NCBI GenBank assembly: GCA_035910535.1
Contig: JAMHXF010000083.1
Location: 62,001 to 126,000, forward strand
Direction of reading: 5' to 3'
From: Archangium_A sp035910535
GTDB lineage: Bacteria > Myxococcota > Myxococcia > Myxococcales > Myxococcaceae
Length of the DNA: 64,000 bases
The notes below the pieces were generated by a model. It made no database searches, was not told where the DNA came from, and saw only the letters and a list, made by a program, of their open reading frames with translations. Of the stretch, positions 35,691-44,334 are shown one piece after another; the stretch's first letter is position 1; each line of letters starts with the position of its first letter. Position numbers and translations under genes: made by a program.

Positions 35691-36515
35691 CTGACTTCGC
35701 ACCCGATCGCCCAGTTCCGAAAGAACCCGAACTTCTATCTGATGTACGACGGCTTCTGGTTCCTGGTCTGCGCGACGGTGTTGGCCCTCTTCGCAGTGAC
35801 CGGCTTCAAGCCCTTGATTGGTGGACCGTCGTGGTGGTTCGCGGCCGCTTTTCCAGTGGCGCTGTTTTGCTTCATCTGGGCGCACCTGCTGATTCACAAC
35901 TGCACCCACGGCAACCTGCCCAGGAGCATCAACCGTGTCGTCGGCGAGCTGCTGGGCATCATGGTGGTGGTGCGCTTCGCCAGCTGGGACATCATTCACA
36001 TGCGTCATCACAAGTACTCCGATGACCGGGTGAAAGACCCGCACCCCAACTTCCCCTCGTTCTGGAAGACGGTTTTCCACACCATCGTGAACGTCGAGAA
36101 GCAGCTCTTTGCGCAGTACTACGACGTCTGGGGCGACACGCCGGCCAACCACGCCCGCGAGCGCCGCCGCGCGTGGATGAGCTACGGCACCAACATCGTG
36201 CTGGTAGCGACGTGGCTGTGGCTGCTGGGCCCGGCGTTCACGTTGCTGGTGTTCGCGCCGGCCAACCTGCTGGCGGGGTTGTTCGTCATTCACTTCAACT
36301 GGTCGACGCACAACGGCGAGGCCGCGAAGTCTGAAGCCGACATGCGTCCCGTCAACCTCACGGGCTGGCACTACCAGCTGGGCAACAAGCTCTTCGCGGG
36401 CATCTATTCGCACGCGCTGCACCACGACCGCCCGGGCATCTTCAACCCCGCCAAGGCGCTCGCCGAAATGGAAGCGCAGAGCGCTCCGGCCTGCCCGGCA
36501 GCGTCGGAAGCCTGA
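35688..36515 (+). CDS. Second membrane fatty acid desaturase
   Basis: A 275-aa membrane protein starting with TTG behind a strong Shine-Dalgarno. Histidine boxes are HNCTHG (~72), HMRHHKYSDD (~109) and HALHHDRPGIFN (~247), with an additional HFNWSTHNG (~204). The GYW-like hydrophobic spans are ordered as in FA_desaturase enzymes. It differs in box spacing and sequence from its divergent neighbour, so they probably act on different substrates or positions. Convergent with the PDZ lipoprotein gene, 1 bp between stops. Regulation is probably linked to the divergent desaturase through the shared 116-bp spacer. Confidence 0.85.
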   Translation: MLTSHPIAQFRKNPNFYLMYDGFWFLVCATVLALFAVTGFKPLIGGPSWWFAAAFPVALFCFIWAHLLIHNCTHGNLPRSINRVVGELLGIMVVVRFASWDIIHMRHHKYSDDRVKDPHPNFPSFWKTVFHTIVNVEKQLFAQYYDVWGDTPANHARERRRAWMSYGTNIVLVATWLWLLGPAFTLLVFAPANLLAGLFVIHFNWSTHNGEAAKSEADMRPVNLTGWHYQLGNKLFAGIYSHALHHDRPGIFNPAKALAEMEAQSAPACPAASEA

Positions 36516-36516
36516 T

Positions 36517-38784
36517 TCAGCGGCCGTAGCGTTGGCGACGAAATGGCCCGGTCAGCTCGACGAGTCGGCCGTCGCGAATGACGACCGCCGTCAGGGTGGG
36601 CGTCTCTGAACGATGTAGCAGCGCGAGCAGCTGCTTCTGAGTCTTGATGCGAAAGCCGTCGGCCGACAACAGCAGGTCTCCTCGCTTGAAGCCGAAGCGG
36701 CGGTAGGCCGGGTCTCGCTCGGAGCCCATGGGTACGCCCTGCGTGTCGTCGACGCTCAGCGCGCCCTTCGTGACCTTGACCAGCGCGCCGTCGAAGAGGC
36801 GCTGTTCGGCTTCTTTGCCCTGTTTCACAAAGGCGCCGCGCTGGTACCTCCGGAACGCCGCGCGGAGGTAGAAATCGTCGAGGAAGAAGGGCTCGCCGTA
36901 GCGTTCAGCGATGGCTGTAAAGCCCCGCTCGGCCTCGCGGTATTTTCCCATGCGCTCGAAGTAGACGGCTTCGATTTCGAGCCCGTTGCCGCTCTTCGTT
37001 CCTCCCACTTCACTGGCCAGGGCCGCTGCGTCGGCGAGTCGCCCTTCTTCGAAATAGAAATCAAGCAACGGGCGCGACAGTTGTGAGAACGCGACGCGGC
37101 TCAGCGGGCGCTGACGCCAGCGCTCGAGTACGCCGATGACCTCGGGGAGATCTCGGTCACGCAGGTAGTTCACCACCGCGGCGCAGTTGTTCGATTCGAG
37201 TTCGCAGCTCGCTTCAAGCAGCTCACGCGACGGCTGAAGTTGGAGCGCTTCGATGAACTCGATGGCGCGCAGGTCGTACGCGATGAGCGGCCCCATGATG
37301 TCGAGCGCTTTGTCGGTGCTGAGCCGGTTGCGCGGCACGAGCGCGAGCCGCTGTGCCCGTGCTCCATACGACGAGGGAGCCAGCTCGCTCAGCCGTTCGA
37401 GCTCGGCGGGGTTGTCTCGGGGAAAGTTCGTCGAGAGTCGCTCATCGGCGTCGTACGCGGTGTTGCGCGGAGTCAACGGCTCGTGGACGGGCTTCGCCGT
37501 CCGGCACGCGATGGCTGCGCGTTCTCGGGCTCGTGGCGTCAGCGTATTCAAGGCCTTCACCCCGCGTTCACAGTCCTCGTTCGACGGCTCGCGCTCGAAC
37601 AACAAGCGAGCAGCGGGCCACTGCGGCTCATTCGCAAAGGCCGCGTCGGCGCTGCGCACGAGCGCTTCGGCGTGTTCGACGCTTCGCAACGTGAAGCCGA
37701 ACACCGATTGCTGCACGAGCGCCGCGCCCATCTCGTTTCGGGCCAGGTGCCGACTCCACACTTCCGCGGGAATGACGAATTCACCGAGTGGATTGGCGAC
37801 GTCTTCTTCGAGGGAGCGGCGTTCTTCGGCTTCGAAGGCCGGCAGGTTCTCGCCGTATTGCCGCGCGACGACGACCGGCTGATGCCTCGTCCACGTGAAG
37901 ACGGCGCGCGCCCACAACGCATCGGGTGCCGGCTTCCATTTCTCGAGCACGTCTTGCGACTGCTCGGCGCCACCACGACGTCGGAGCTCGCGGTACAGCG
38001 TGACGAAGTCGAGCCCCATTGCGGGCGCCGGCGCGTTGGACCTTCGGCGCCAGTCACCATTCACCAGCGTCATGACTGCAGGAGTCCACGGCATTCGCAC
38101 CTGGTATGAGTTGACGGTGCGACTCGCGGACGTTTCGTCACCCACCAGCGCGTGAATGAGCGATTGAGCCGCCGCGGCGTCGAGCATCTGGACGGGGTTC
38201 TCCTGGAGCCTCTCCGACGCAGCGAGGTGTGCCGTGGCAAGCGCCAGCGCTTCTCTCGGGTCAGCCAGCGGCCCGCCTTCTCGCAGCGCGAGACCGACGA
38301 GTACGAGGCTCGCCTTCTCATGGCCACCGGGCGCGAGCGGCGCCGCCTTCATTTCTCCACCGACTGTCGCGGCGAGCTTCGCGAGTGTGCGCGCCGACAG
38401 GTCTTTCTCTACGCCGCTGAGCACGTAGCTCCGCAGGGCGCGCATCGAGTTGGGTGGTGGCCCCAGCAGCGCTGCGGCGAGCGGCGCCCACGTCGCTCCG
38501 GAAAAGACGTGGGGGGCGAGCGGGAGCGACACCGAGCGCGTACCTGTCGTGTCGGTCAGCTCGGCTGTGAAACCTTCAGGCGTGGTCTGCAACGCGATGC
38601 GCACTGGCGGCAGGTTCGCCTGTTTGGCGATGGTGACGAGACCATCGACCACCTGCTGCGCGAGGCGCGCTTCTTCATTTTCATCGGTCGTCGTCACGCT
38701 CCATTCGATGGCCGTCGAGGCCGTCGCTGAAGAGTGTGCACAGCCGACCAACACCAGCCCCAGCGACCAGATGAGATGACGCAC
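36517..38784 (-). CDS. Lipoprotein with C-terminal PDZ-like domain, paralogue A
   Basis: A 755-aa protein. GTG at 38784 is chosen because GGGAG lies 7 bp upstream and it yields a clean lipoprotein signal (IWSLGLVLVGC). The body is helical and TPR-like (~80-650) with short repeated landmarks shared with the next gene: LAPHVFSGATWAPLAAAL, LIHALVG, TPRNTAYDAD, RVAFSQLSRPLLD.YFE and FLDDFYLRAA. The end (~680-755) reads as a PDZ-like fold (DPAYRRFGFKRGDLLLSADGFRI, TLTAVVIRDGRLVEL) and closes RRQRYGR. It is a tandem paralogue of 38871-41105. Function unknown; an outer-membrane or periplasmic scaffold is plausible. Confidence 0.75.
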   Translation of the reverse strand: MRHLIWSLGLVLVGCAHSSATASTAIEWSVTTTDENEEARLAQQVVDGLVTIAKQANLPPVRIALQTTPEGFTAELTDTTGTRSVSLPLAPHVFSGATWAPLAAALLGPPPNSMRALRSYVLSGVEKDLSARTLAKLAATVGGEMKAAPLAPGGHEKASLVLVGLALREGGPLADPREALALATAHLAASERLQENPVQMLDAAAAQSLIHALVGDETSASRTVNSYQVRMPWTPAVMTLVNGDWRRRSNAPAPAMGLDFVTLYRELRRRGGAEQSQDVLEKWKPAPDALWARAVFTWTRHQPVVVARQYGENLPAFEAEERRSLEEDVANPLGEFVIPAEVWSRHLARNEMGAALVQQSVFGFTLRSVEHAEALVRSADAAFANEPQWPAARLLFEREPSNEDCERGVKALNTLTPRARERAAIACRTAKPVHEPLTPRNTAYDADERLSTNFPRDNPAELERLSELAPSSYGARAQRLALVPRNRLSTDKALDIMGPLIAYDLRAIEFIEALQLQPSRELLEASCELESNNCAAVVNYLRDRDLPEVIGVLERWRQRPLSRVAFSQLSRPLLDFYFEEGRLADAAALASEVGGTKSGNGLEIEAVYFERMGKYREAERGFTAIAERYGEPFFLDDFYLRAAFRRYQRGAFVKQGKEAEQRLFDGALVKVTKGALSVDDTQGVPMGSERDPAYRRFGFKRGDLLLSADGFRIKTQKQLLALLHRSETPTLTAVVIRDGRLVELTGPFRRQRYGR

Positions 38785-38870
38785 GTGAGTTCTCCCAGAA
38801 GAACCTGAAAACGGCCTCCAGCGCGCGCGAACGTACTCCGCCGCGCGTGTCATGATTCGAACACGGCTCT

Positions 38871-41105
38871 TCATCGGCCGTAGCGTTGGCGACGAAATGG
38901 CCCGGCCAGCTCGACGAGCCGGCCGTCGCGAATGACGACCGCCGTCAGGGTAGGCGCTTCAGTTCGGTGGGCCAGCACCAGCAACTGCAGCATGTCTTTC
39001 ACGCGGTAGCCGTCGAGCGAGAGCACCACGTCACCCTTCTTGATGCCGAAGTGCCGGTACGCCGGGTCGCGCTCCTCACCCATGCGCACGCCGTCGTCGG
39101 CCCTCGAGAGCTGTCGCTTCGTCACCTTCTGCAGGGGCCCGTCGAAGATGCGCTGCTCGGCGTCGTCGGCCGCGCGCTTCCATTCGCCGGGGTACTTGCG
39201 GTGCGCTGCGCGCAGGTAGAAGTCGTCGAGCAGGTCGCGCCGGCTGTAGCGCTGCGCGTGCACGCGAAACTTGCGCTCGGCGTCGTCGTAGCGGCCCATG
39301 CGCTCCGAGAAGACGGCGGCGACCTCGAGGCCGCGCGCGCTGCCGACGTCTTCGACTTCTTGCGCCAGCATCGCGGCGTCGTCGAGGCGGTTGCGCTCGA
39401 AGTACGCGTCGAGCAACGGGCGCGACAAGTCTGAGAAGGCCACGCGCGTGCGTGGGTTCCGACGCCAGCGCTCCAGCACGTCGATGAACTCCAGCTTCTC
39501 TTCACGCAGGTGGTTGATGAGGTCTTCACAGGTGTCGGCGTCGATTTCGCAGCGCTTCTCGAGCACCTCGCGCGACGGCACGGTGCTCAGCGCGACCGCC
39601 GCGTCGAGCGCCCGGAGGTCGTAGTCGACGATTTCTCCGAGCTCCGCCAGCACCTGGCTGGCCTCGAGCGTGTCCCGCTTCTTCGCGTGCACCTGCGCGG
39701 CACGAACGGGGAAGGAGTGCGGCGCGAGCGTCGCCCACGTCGGCAAGGCCTTCACGCGCATCCACTTGAGGCGATTGTCGGCGTCGTAGACGGTGTTGCG
39801 TGGCGTGAGCGCCGCCAGCTCGCGGGCGTCGAACGCGCGGCCGCCACAGCGCATCGAGACCACCTGCCGCACGCTCGGGGTCAACGCGGCGAGGCCCTTT
39901 CTGGCGCGTGCGCAATGGGCCGAAGGGGGCGCCTTCTTCAGCAACACGCTGGCGGCCGCCCACAGTGGGTCGTCACCGAATTCACGGTTGGCTGCGTCGT
40001 ACGCGCGCGTGGCGCCGGCGGGCAGCGAGAGCGTCTCGGCGAAGAGCGTGTACTGCACCAGCGCGGCCGACATCGCGTTGCGCAGCAGGTGGCGCTGCAG
40101 CACCTCGGTGGGAATCACCTCTTCGGTGTCGAGGCCACGAATCAGCCCGAGCTCGGAGCGCTCGTGCGCGGGCAGCTGCTCACCGGAGCGCCGCCCGTCG
40201 ACGACGGACTGCTGCATGCCGGTGGTGAAGACCATGCGCGCCCACAGCGGGTCTTCGAGTGCGCCCCAGCTCTCGTGGGCGTCTTGCGCCTTGAACGAGC
40301 TCGAGCGGAACCGGAGCTCCCGGTACCGCGCCAGGCGCTCGAGGCCGTCGGGCGGTGGTGGCGCGTTGGCAGGCTGTCGCCAGTCGCCGGTGGCGAGCAC
40401 GCGCACGGCCTTCACCCAGCTCGCGGCGCTCTTTTCGTCGAGGGTCGCGAGCGCGGCGCCTTCGTTGCCGACGAGCGCGTGAATGAGCGCCTGCGCGGCG
40501 CGGCCCTCGGCGGAGGCTCCGGTGTTTCCTCTCGCGGCGTGCGCGACGGCGAGCTGCGCGGTGGCCAGCGCGAGCGGCTCGTGCGGGTCGATGAGCGGGC
40601 CGGCTTCACGCAGCGCCAACACCACCAGCAGCAGCGCGCTCTGTTCACGCAGCGCCGCATTGCGCGGGGCTTTGCGGAGCTCTTTGGCGACCGCCGTCGA
40701 GGTGCTGAGCAACGTACTCAGGCTGACGCTGCGCTCGAGCCTGGCGAGCACCTCGAGCGAGGTGGTGGTCGGCGTGTTTTCCGTGCCGACGAGCGCGGCG
40801 GCGAGCGGCGCCCACGTCGCGCCCGAGAGGACGTGGGGTGCCAACGGAAGCTCCCGCGTGACGACGCCGCTGGCGCGACGAACCTCGGCAGTCAGGCCGG
40901 CCTCCGTGAACGTGAGCGCGACGTGCGTTTCGGGCTGGCCGGTGCGCCTGGCGACCTCGAGCAAGCCTTCGACCGTTCTGCGCGCGAGCGCCGCTTCGAA
41001 CGACTCGTCGGTGCAGGTGACGCCCCACGTTGCCGGCGTTGCGCCGACGCTGCGTGTTGCACACCCGACACCCACCACGGCCGCGACCAGCACCCACCGA
41101 TGCAT
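38871..41105 (-). CDS. Lipoprotein with C-terminal PDZ-like domain, paralogue B
   Basis: A 744-aa protein. ATG at 41105 (MHRWVLVAAVVGVGC, lipobox VGVGC) is preceded by AAAGGT. It has the same architecture as the adjacent paralogue A: lipoprotein signal, SGATWAPLAAALVG, LIHALVG, TPRNTVYDAD, RVAFSDLSRPLLD and FYLRAAHRKY landmarks, then the PDZ-like tail DPAYRHFGIKKGDVVLSLDGYRV and RRQRYGR. The body has diverged substantially, but the last ~80 bp are almost identical to paralogue A (three mismatches in 80). The duplication is thus old, with recent homogenisation at the 3' end. Function unknown. Confidence 0.75.
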   Translation of the reverse strand: MHRWVLVAAVVGVGCATRSVGATPATWGVTCTDESFEAALARRTVEGLLEVARRTGQPETHVALTFTEAGLTAEVRRASGVVTRELPLAPHVLSGATWAPLAAALVGTENTPTTTSLEVLARLERSVSLSTLLSTSTAVAKELRKAPRNAALREQSALLLVVLALREAGPLIDPHEPLALATAQLAVAHAARGNTGASAEGRAAQALIHALVGNEGAALATLDEKSAASWVKAVRVLATGDWRQPANAPPPPDGLERLARYRELRFRSSSFKAQDAHESWGALEDPLWARMVFTTGMQQSVVDGRRSGEQLPAHERSELGLIRGLDTEEVIPTEVLQRHLLRNAMSAALVQYTLFAETLSLPAGATRAYDAANREFGDDPLWAAASVLLKKAPPSAHCARARKGLAALTPSVRQVVSMRCGGRAFDARELAALTPRNTVYDADNRLKWMRVKALPTWATLAPHSFPVRAAQVHAKKRDTLEASQVLAELGEIVDYDLRALDAAVALSTVPSREVLEKRCEIDADTCEDLINHLREEKLEFIDVLERWRRNPRTRVAFSDLSRPLLDAYFERNRLDDAAMLAQEVEDVGSARGLEVAAVFSERMGRYDDAERKFRVHAQRYSRRDLLDDFYLRAAHRKYPGEWKRAADDAEQRIFDGPLQKVTKRQLSRADDGVRMGEERDPAYRHFGIKKGDVVLSLDGYRVKDMLQLLVLAHRTEAPTLTAVVIRDGRLVELAGPFRRQRYGR

Positions 41106-41122
41106 ACAGACCTTTCGTTTGG

Positions 41123-41683
41123 CTACTTCCACGTCACGCGAAACGTGCCCTGCGGCGGCGTCTGTGAGTCGAGCACCACGGTGCCTTCGCGACCCAACAC
41201 CTCCAGCGCGGCTTCGAGAATGCCCAGCCAGTAGCTCGGCATTTCCTGCACGTCGTTGATGGTGATGAGCGCGGTGTTGTTGCCCAGCAACTCGGAGGTC
41301 GCCTTGCTGTAGTTGTTGGTCGTCGAGAACGCGCGGTCGAGGCGGCTGATGGCGCGCTCGACGCCGATGACGCGAATCATCGCGCTGGTGGCTTTGCCGA
41401 GCAGCCCGGTCTGCCAACCACGAATCGCCGAGAGCCCCAGCAACCGCAGCTGCTCGACCCGCGGCTCATCGGGCCAGCCTTCCTCGGCCATGATGCGCAT
41501 GTACTTTTCCATGTCGAGGCCGGGAATCGCGGGCGGCAGCTTGTCGACGTCGAGGCCCGCGACCTTCAAGCGCGTGCGCAGCTTGACGGTGAAGCGCGGG
41601 CCCATGCCCTTGATGTAGCCCTCGATGAGCGACGGGAAGACGTACCGGTCGCTCCACACCGAGAGGTCGCGCTCAGCGGCCAT
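41123..41683 (-). CDS. DUF2378 (TIGR02265) family protein
   Basis: A 186-aa complete member of the myxobacterial DUF2378 family and paralogue of the fragment at 1-495. Conserved landmarks are YVFPSLIEGYIKG (~14), GLDVDKLPPAIPG (~43), LRLLGLSAIRGWQTGLLGK (~80), RLDRAFST, NTALITIN and a C-terminal VVLDSQTPPQGTFRVTW strand. Its first bases overlap the stop of the FAD oxidase by 11 bp, suggesting co-translation. No catalytic motif was seen. It sits 17 bp upstream of the paralogue-B lipoprotein. The family has many copies per genome in Cystobacterineae by recall, with unknown function. Confidence 0.85.
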   Translation of the reverse strand: MAAERDLSVWSDRYVFPSLIEGYIKGMGPRFTVKLRTRLKVAGLDVDKLPPAIPGLDMEKYMRIMAEEGWPDEPRVEQLRLLGLSAIRGWQTGLLGKATSAMIRVIGVERAISRLDRAFSTTNNYSKATSELLGNNTALITINDVQEMPSYWLGILEAALEVLGREGTVVLDSQTPPQGTFRVTWK

Positions 41684-43295
41684 TGGCGATGTCGCGCAGG
41701 CCCAGCTGCTCGGTCAAGGTGCCGTCGAACGCGCCGCGCGGGTTGAAGGTGCGGAAGCCCGAGATGAACTGCGTCACCGCGTTGCCGTACACCTGCTGAA
41801 AGAGCGAGCGGCCCATGGGGTTCTGCTGGCCCCAGTGCGGTCGGCCGCCCCACGTCGTCATCATGTACGTGGCGTAGCGGTCGAGCGTCTGCACCGCGTT
41901 GGGCGTGCCTTTGAGAATGGGCACCTCGAGCATGATGGTGTCGCGGCCGTACTGCGGAGACAGGTAGTCCTCCGAGGCCTTCACCCAGCGCATGCCGATG
42001 GGCGAGCTGACCCACTGGTTCTGCGCCGTCCACGCGGCCATTTCACCGACCAGCGCCTTGAGGCACGCGTCGGCGTTCTTCGCGTCGAAGCCGAGGCTCG
42101 CGGCGTGCACCGGCAGCGAGTTGGGCGCGCCAAAGTCGAGCGCCTGGGTCGAGGGCATCACCACGTCGGTGGCGACGGTCGTCTTGAGGCCCGAGTCGAG
42201 CAGCCACGGCAGCGCGTGCGGCGCCACCGAAATGAAGAGCCGCAGCGCGTCGGTCAACGGGTTCATACCGCCCAGCTCGATGCCCCAGCCCCGCTTGCCG
42301 CGCGGCGCGTCGGTGGTGCGGCGCAGCGTGGTGACGATGCAGGTGGGGCTCGTCTTGCCGTCGTTCAAGTACGGGTTGAGCCACACGTGCAGCGAATGAA
42401 TCGCCGGGTCGACGAGCTGTTGCTGCAGCGTGGGCCACACCGCGTCCCACGTGGTGAAGACGCGCGACTCGTTGAGGTTGAACTTCGGCTGCGTGCGCAC
42501 GGTGACCGCGTAGACGATGCCAAGGTGTCCCTGGCCGCAGCGCGCGGCGTGAAAGAGCCCGTCGTCTTGCACGATGTCGAAGGTCGGCGCCGGGTACTGC
42601 GCGCGCCACTTCGCGACGTCGGTGGGGCCGTTGGTGCGCTCGACGCGCACCAGGCGCACCTGGTTACCGTCGTTGAGCGTCGCCAATTCGACGGCCTCAA
42701 TCATTCCCGACATGCCTTGAATGGCCAGCCCCGAGCCGTGCCCGCCAGCCGACGCGCAGCCCATGAAGGTGAGGCCTCCGAAGCCGGGTTGCTGCAGCAG
42801 CGCACGCCCGCGTTGCGTCAGCTCGGAGTTCAACTTGTCGATGGTGATGCCCGCCTCGAAGCGGAACAGCGAGGTGCTGTCGACGCCGGTCTTGAAGAGC
42901 GAGTCTTCGAGCGGCAGCACGTCGTCGAGGCCCACGCAGTGGATGAGCGTGTCGAGCGTCCAACAGGCGTTGGCGAAGCCCCAGCCGTCGCCCATGGCCT
43001 TCATGGTGCGGATGTTCTGCACGGCGTTGCGCAGCTCCGTCATCAGGCCGTCGAGGTTGGTGGGCTTCACCAGCGCGCGCGGCATCGGCATCTGGGTGTT
43101 GTGGTAGTTGAACTCGGCGCCGGGCTGCTGCGCGCGGTACGCCGACGACCACACCGGGTCGACAGCCAGCACCGGCTTGGCCTGGCTCGAGAGCAGCGGC
43201 TCGTTGGCCAGCATGTTCACCAGCGCGTCGGCGTTGGCCTGGTTGGGTTGGGTGCGCAACGCGTGCAACGCCGCGACGTATTGTGGAACGGGCAT
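41673..43295 (-). CDS. FAD-linked oxidase (L-gulonolactone/arabinonolactone oxidase-like)
   Basis: A 540-aa flavoprotein. The N-terminal FAD-binding type 4 domain (~60-250) shows the usual turns (MPMPRALVKPTNLDGLMTELRN, GDGWGFANACWTLDTL, GFGGLTFMGCASAGGHGSGLAIQG, DGNQVRLVRV). The C-terminal part contains a W-G-RPHWGQ motif near residue ~490 (the HWG of the ALO family) and FISGFRTFNPRG. Whether FAD is covalently bound (by a His) cannot be told. It lacks a signal peptide. Its stop overlaps the DUF2378 gene, making a two-gene unit. The substrate is unknown; the sequence only supports the vanillyl-alcohol oxidase/ALO superfamily. Confidence 0.8.
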   Translation of the reverse strand: MPVPQYVAALHALRTQPNQANADALVNMLANEPLLSSQAKPVLAVDPVWSSAYRAQQPGAEFNYHNTQMPMPRALVKPTNLDGLMTELRNAVQNIRTMKAMGDGWGFANACWTLDTLIHCVGLDDVLPLEDSLFKTGVDSTSLFRFEAGITIDKLNSELTQRGRALLQQPGFGGLTFMGCASAGGHGSGLAIQGMSGMIEAVELATLNDGNQVRLVRVERTNGPTDVAKWRAQYPAPTFDIVQDDGLFHAARCGQGHLGIVYAVTVRTQPKFNLNESRVFTTWDAVWPTLQQQLVDPAIHSLHVWLNPYLNDGKTSPTCIVTTLRRTTDAPRGKRGWGIELGGMNPLTDALRLFISVAPHALPWLLDSGLKTTVATDVVMPSTQALDFGAPNSLPVHAASLGFDAKNADACLKALVGEMAAWTAQNQWVSSPIGMRWVKASEDYLSPQYGRDTIMLEVPILKGTPNAVQTLDRYATYMMTTWGGRPHWGQQNPMGRSLFQQVYGNAVTQFISGFRTFNPRGAFDGTLTEQLGLRDIANGR

Positions 43296-43333
43296 GGTCG
43301 TTCGCTTTCAGGTTGGGAGTGAAGGTGGTGACT

Positions 43334-43879
43334 TCAGCGCTGGGCTTCGCAGGCGCGCACGCTGTCGGGCGTCGACACGGCGCGGGCACACGTCATGAAC
43401 GCGGTGTCGTTTTGCTGGCAGCGCGTGACGCAGCGGTTCTTGAAACCAGAGGTCTCGAACTCGCCGCTGTTCAGCTTGCTGGCGTAGGTCGCGCAGTCGG
43501 CGTCGCAGGTGTTCGTCGACGCGCACTGCGCGGGCCCTGCGGGAATCAGCTTGGGCTGCGGGCTGCGGAAGGAATGCGGCGCGGGCGCGCAGCCGTAGGT
43601 GAAGGGGTGCGCGGTGATGACGACGCAGTCTTTGCCTTTGGCCGTGTCTTCTTCGAGCACCGCGGCGATGAAGCCGTGCACGCCGTCGATGGAGAGCAGG
43701 TCATCGATGGCGATGCGCAGGGCGTTGGGCCCGCAGCCGGTGCCGGCGACGGTGGTCGCGGAGACGACGCGCGGCCGACTCACGTCAACCTGGGTCAGCT
43801 CCGGGAGCAGCCTCGGTTGCACGCTGGCACACCCCAGAAAAGACAACGACAGCGACACAGCCCCCACAAAGATTCGCAT
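43334..43879 (-). CDS. Cys-rich lipoprotein of unknown function
   Basis: A 181-aa protein with a lipoprotein signal (LSFLGC lipobox, Cys17). The mature part has about twelve Cys, including a C-terminal run CASTNTCDADCATYASKL...NRCVTRCQQNDTAFMTCARAV that suggests disulfide-stabilised folding in the periplasm. An internal TGCGPNALRIAIDD segment is reminiscent of nucleotide- or heme-free surface proteins, but I know no family. It is 38 bp upstream of the FAD oxidase on the same strand and probably co-transcribed with it. Confidence 0.6.
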   Translation of the reverse strand: MRIFVGAVSLSLSFLGCASVQPRLLPELTQVDVSRPRVVSATTVAGTGCGPNALRIAIDDLLSIDGVHGFIAAVLEEDTAKGKDCVVITAHPFTYGCAPAPHSFRSPQPKLIPAGPAQCASTNTCDADCATYASKLNSGEFETSGFKNRCVTRCQQNDTAFMTCARAVSTPDSVRACEAQR

Positions 43880-43925
43880 GTATTGCGAATGCTACGTGTC
43901 GACTGTCTGGAGTGGGGAGGAAAGT

Positions 43926-44264
43926 TCAGCGCGCGGTCAGCCCAAAAGTGATTGCGGTCTGGCAGGCGCTCGGGGTGCGGCTGAGCACCACGCCGTCGAG
44001 CGTGCGGCGCACGACGTCACCCGCTTCGCAGCGAACCTGCGTGCACGCGTTCACCACGCGCTTGACCTGCAGGCCCGAGGACGTGCGACGCACTTCATCA
44101 GCGCCTTCACAGCGCGTCGTGGTGCAGGCGTTGCGCTCACGGCGAACCTCGAGGCCGTCGTGGTTGCGGCTCACGCGGTCGGCGCCTTCGCACGCGACGG
44201 TGGTGGGCGGCGGCGAGACCGTTCTGCAACTGAGCACCGCGGCGATGACGAGCGTAGAGAGCAT
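43926..44264 (-). CDS. Small lipoprotein with three Cys-bearing repeats
   Basis: A 112-aa protein with a lipoprotein-type leader (IAAVLSC). The mature part is three 26-27-residue repeats of consensus CEGAD.V.R...GL.V.R..NACTT.R: CEGADRVSRNHDGLEVRRERNACTT, CEGADEVRRTSSGLQVKRVVNACTQ and CEAGDVVRRTLDGVVLSRTPSACQT. Each has two conserved Cys that could pair within or between repeats. No known family. It is 46 bp upstream of another Cys-rich lipoprotein on the same strand, and divergent from DUF2804. Confidence 0.6.
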   Translation of the reverse strand: MLSTLVIAAVLSCRTVSPPPTTVACEGADRVSRNHDGLEVRRERNACTTTRCEGADEVRRTSSGLQVKRVVNACTQVRCEAGDVVRRTLDGVVLSRTPSACQTAITFGLTAR

Positions 44265-44334
44265 GCCGTCTCCAACGTGCGTCGCTGCGGTTCGATCTAT
44301 GCCCCAACCGACTCCATGTCGTTAGGCTGCGTGT

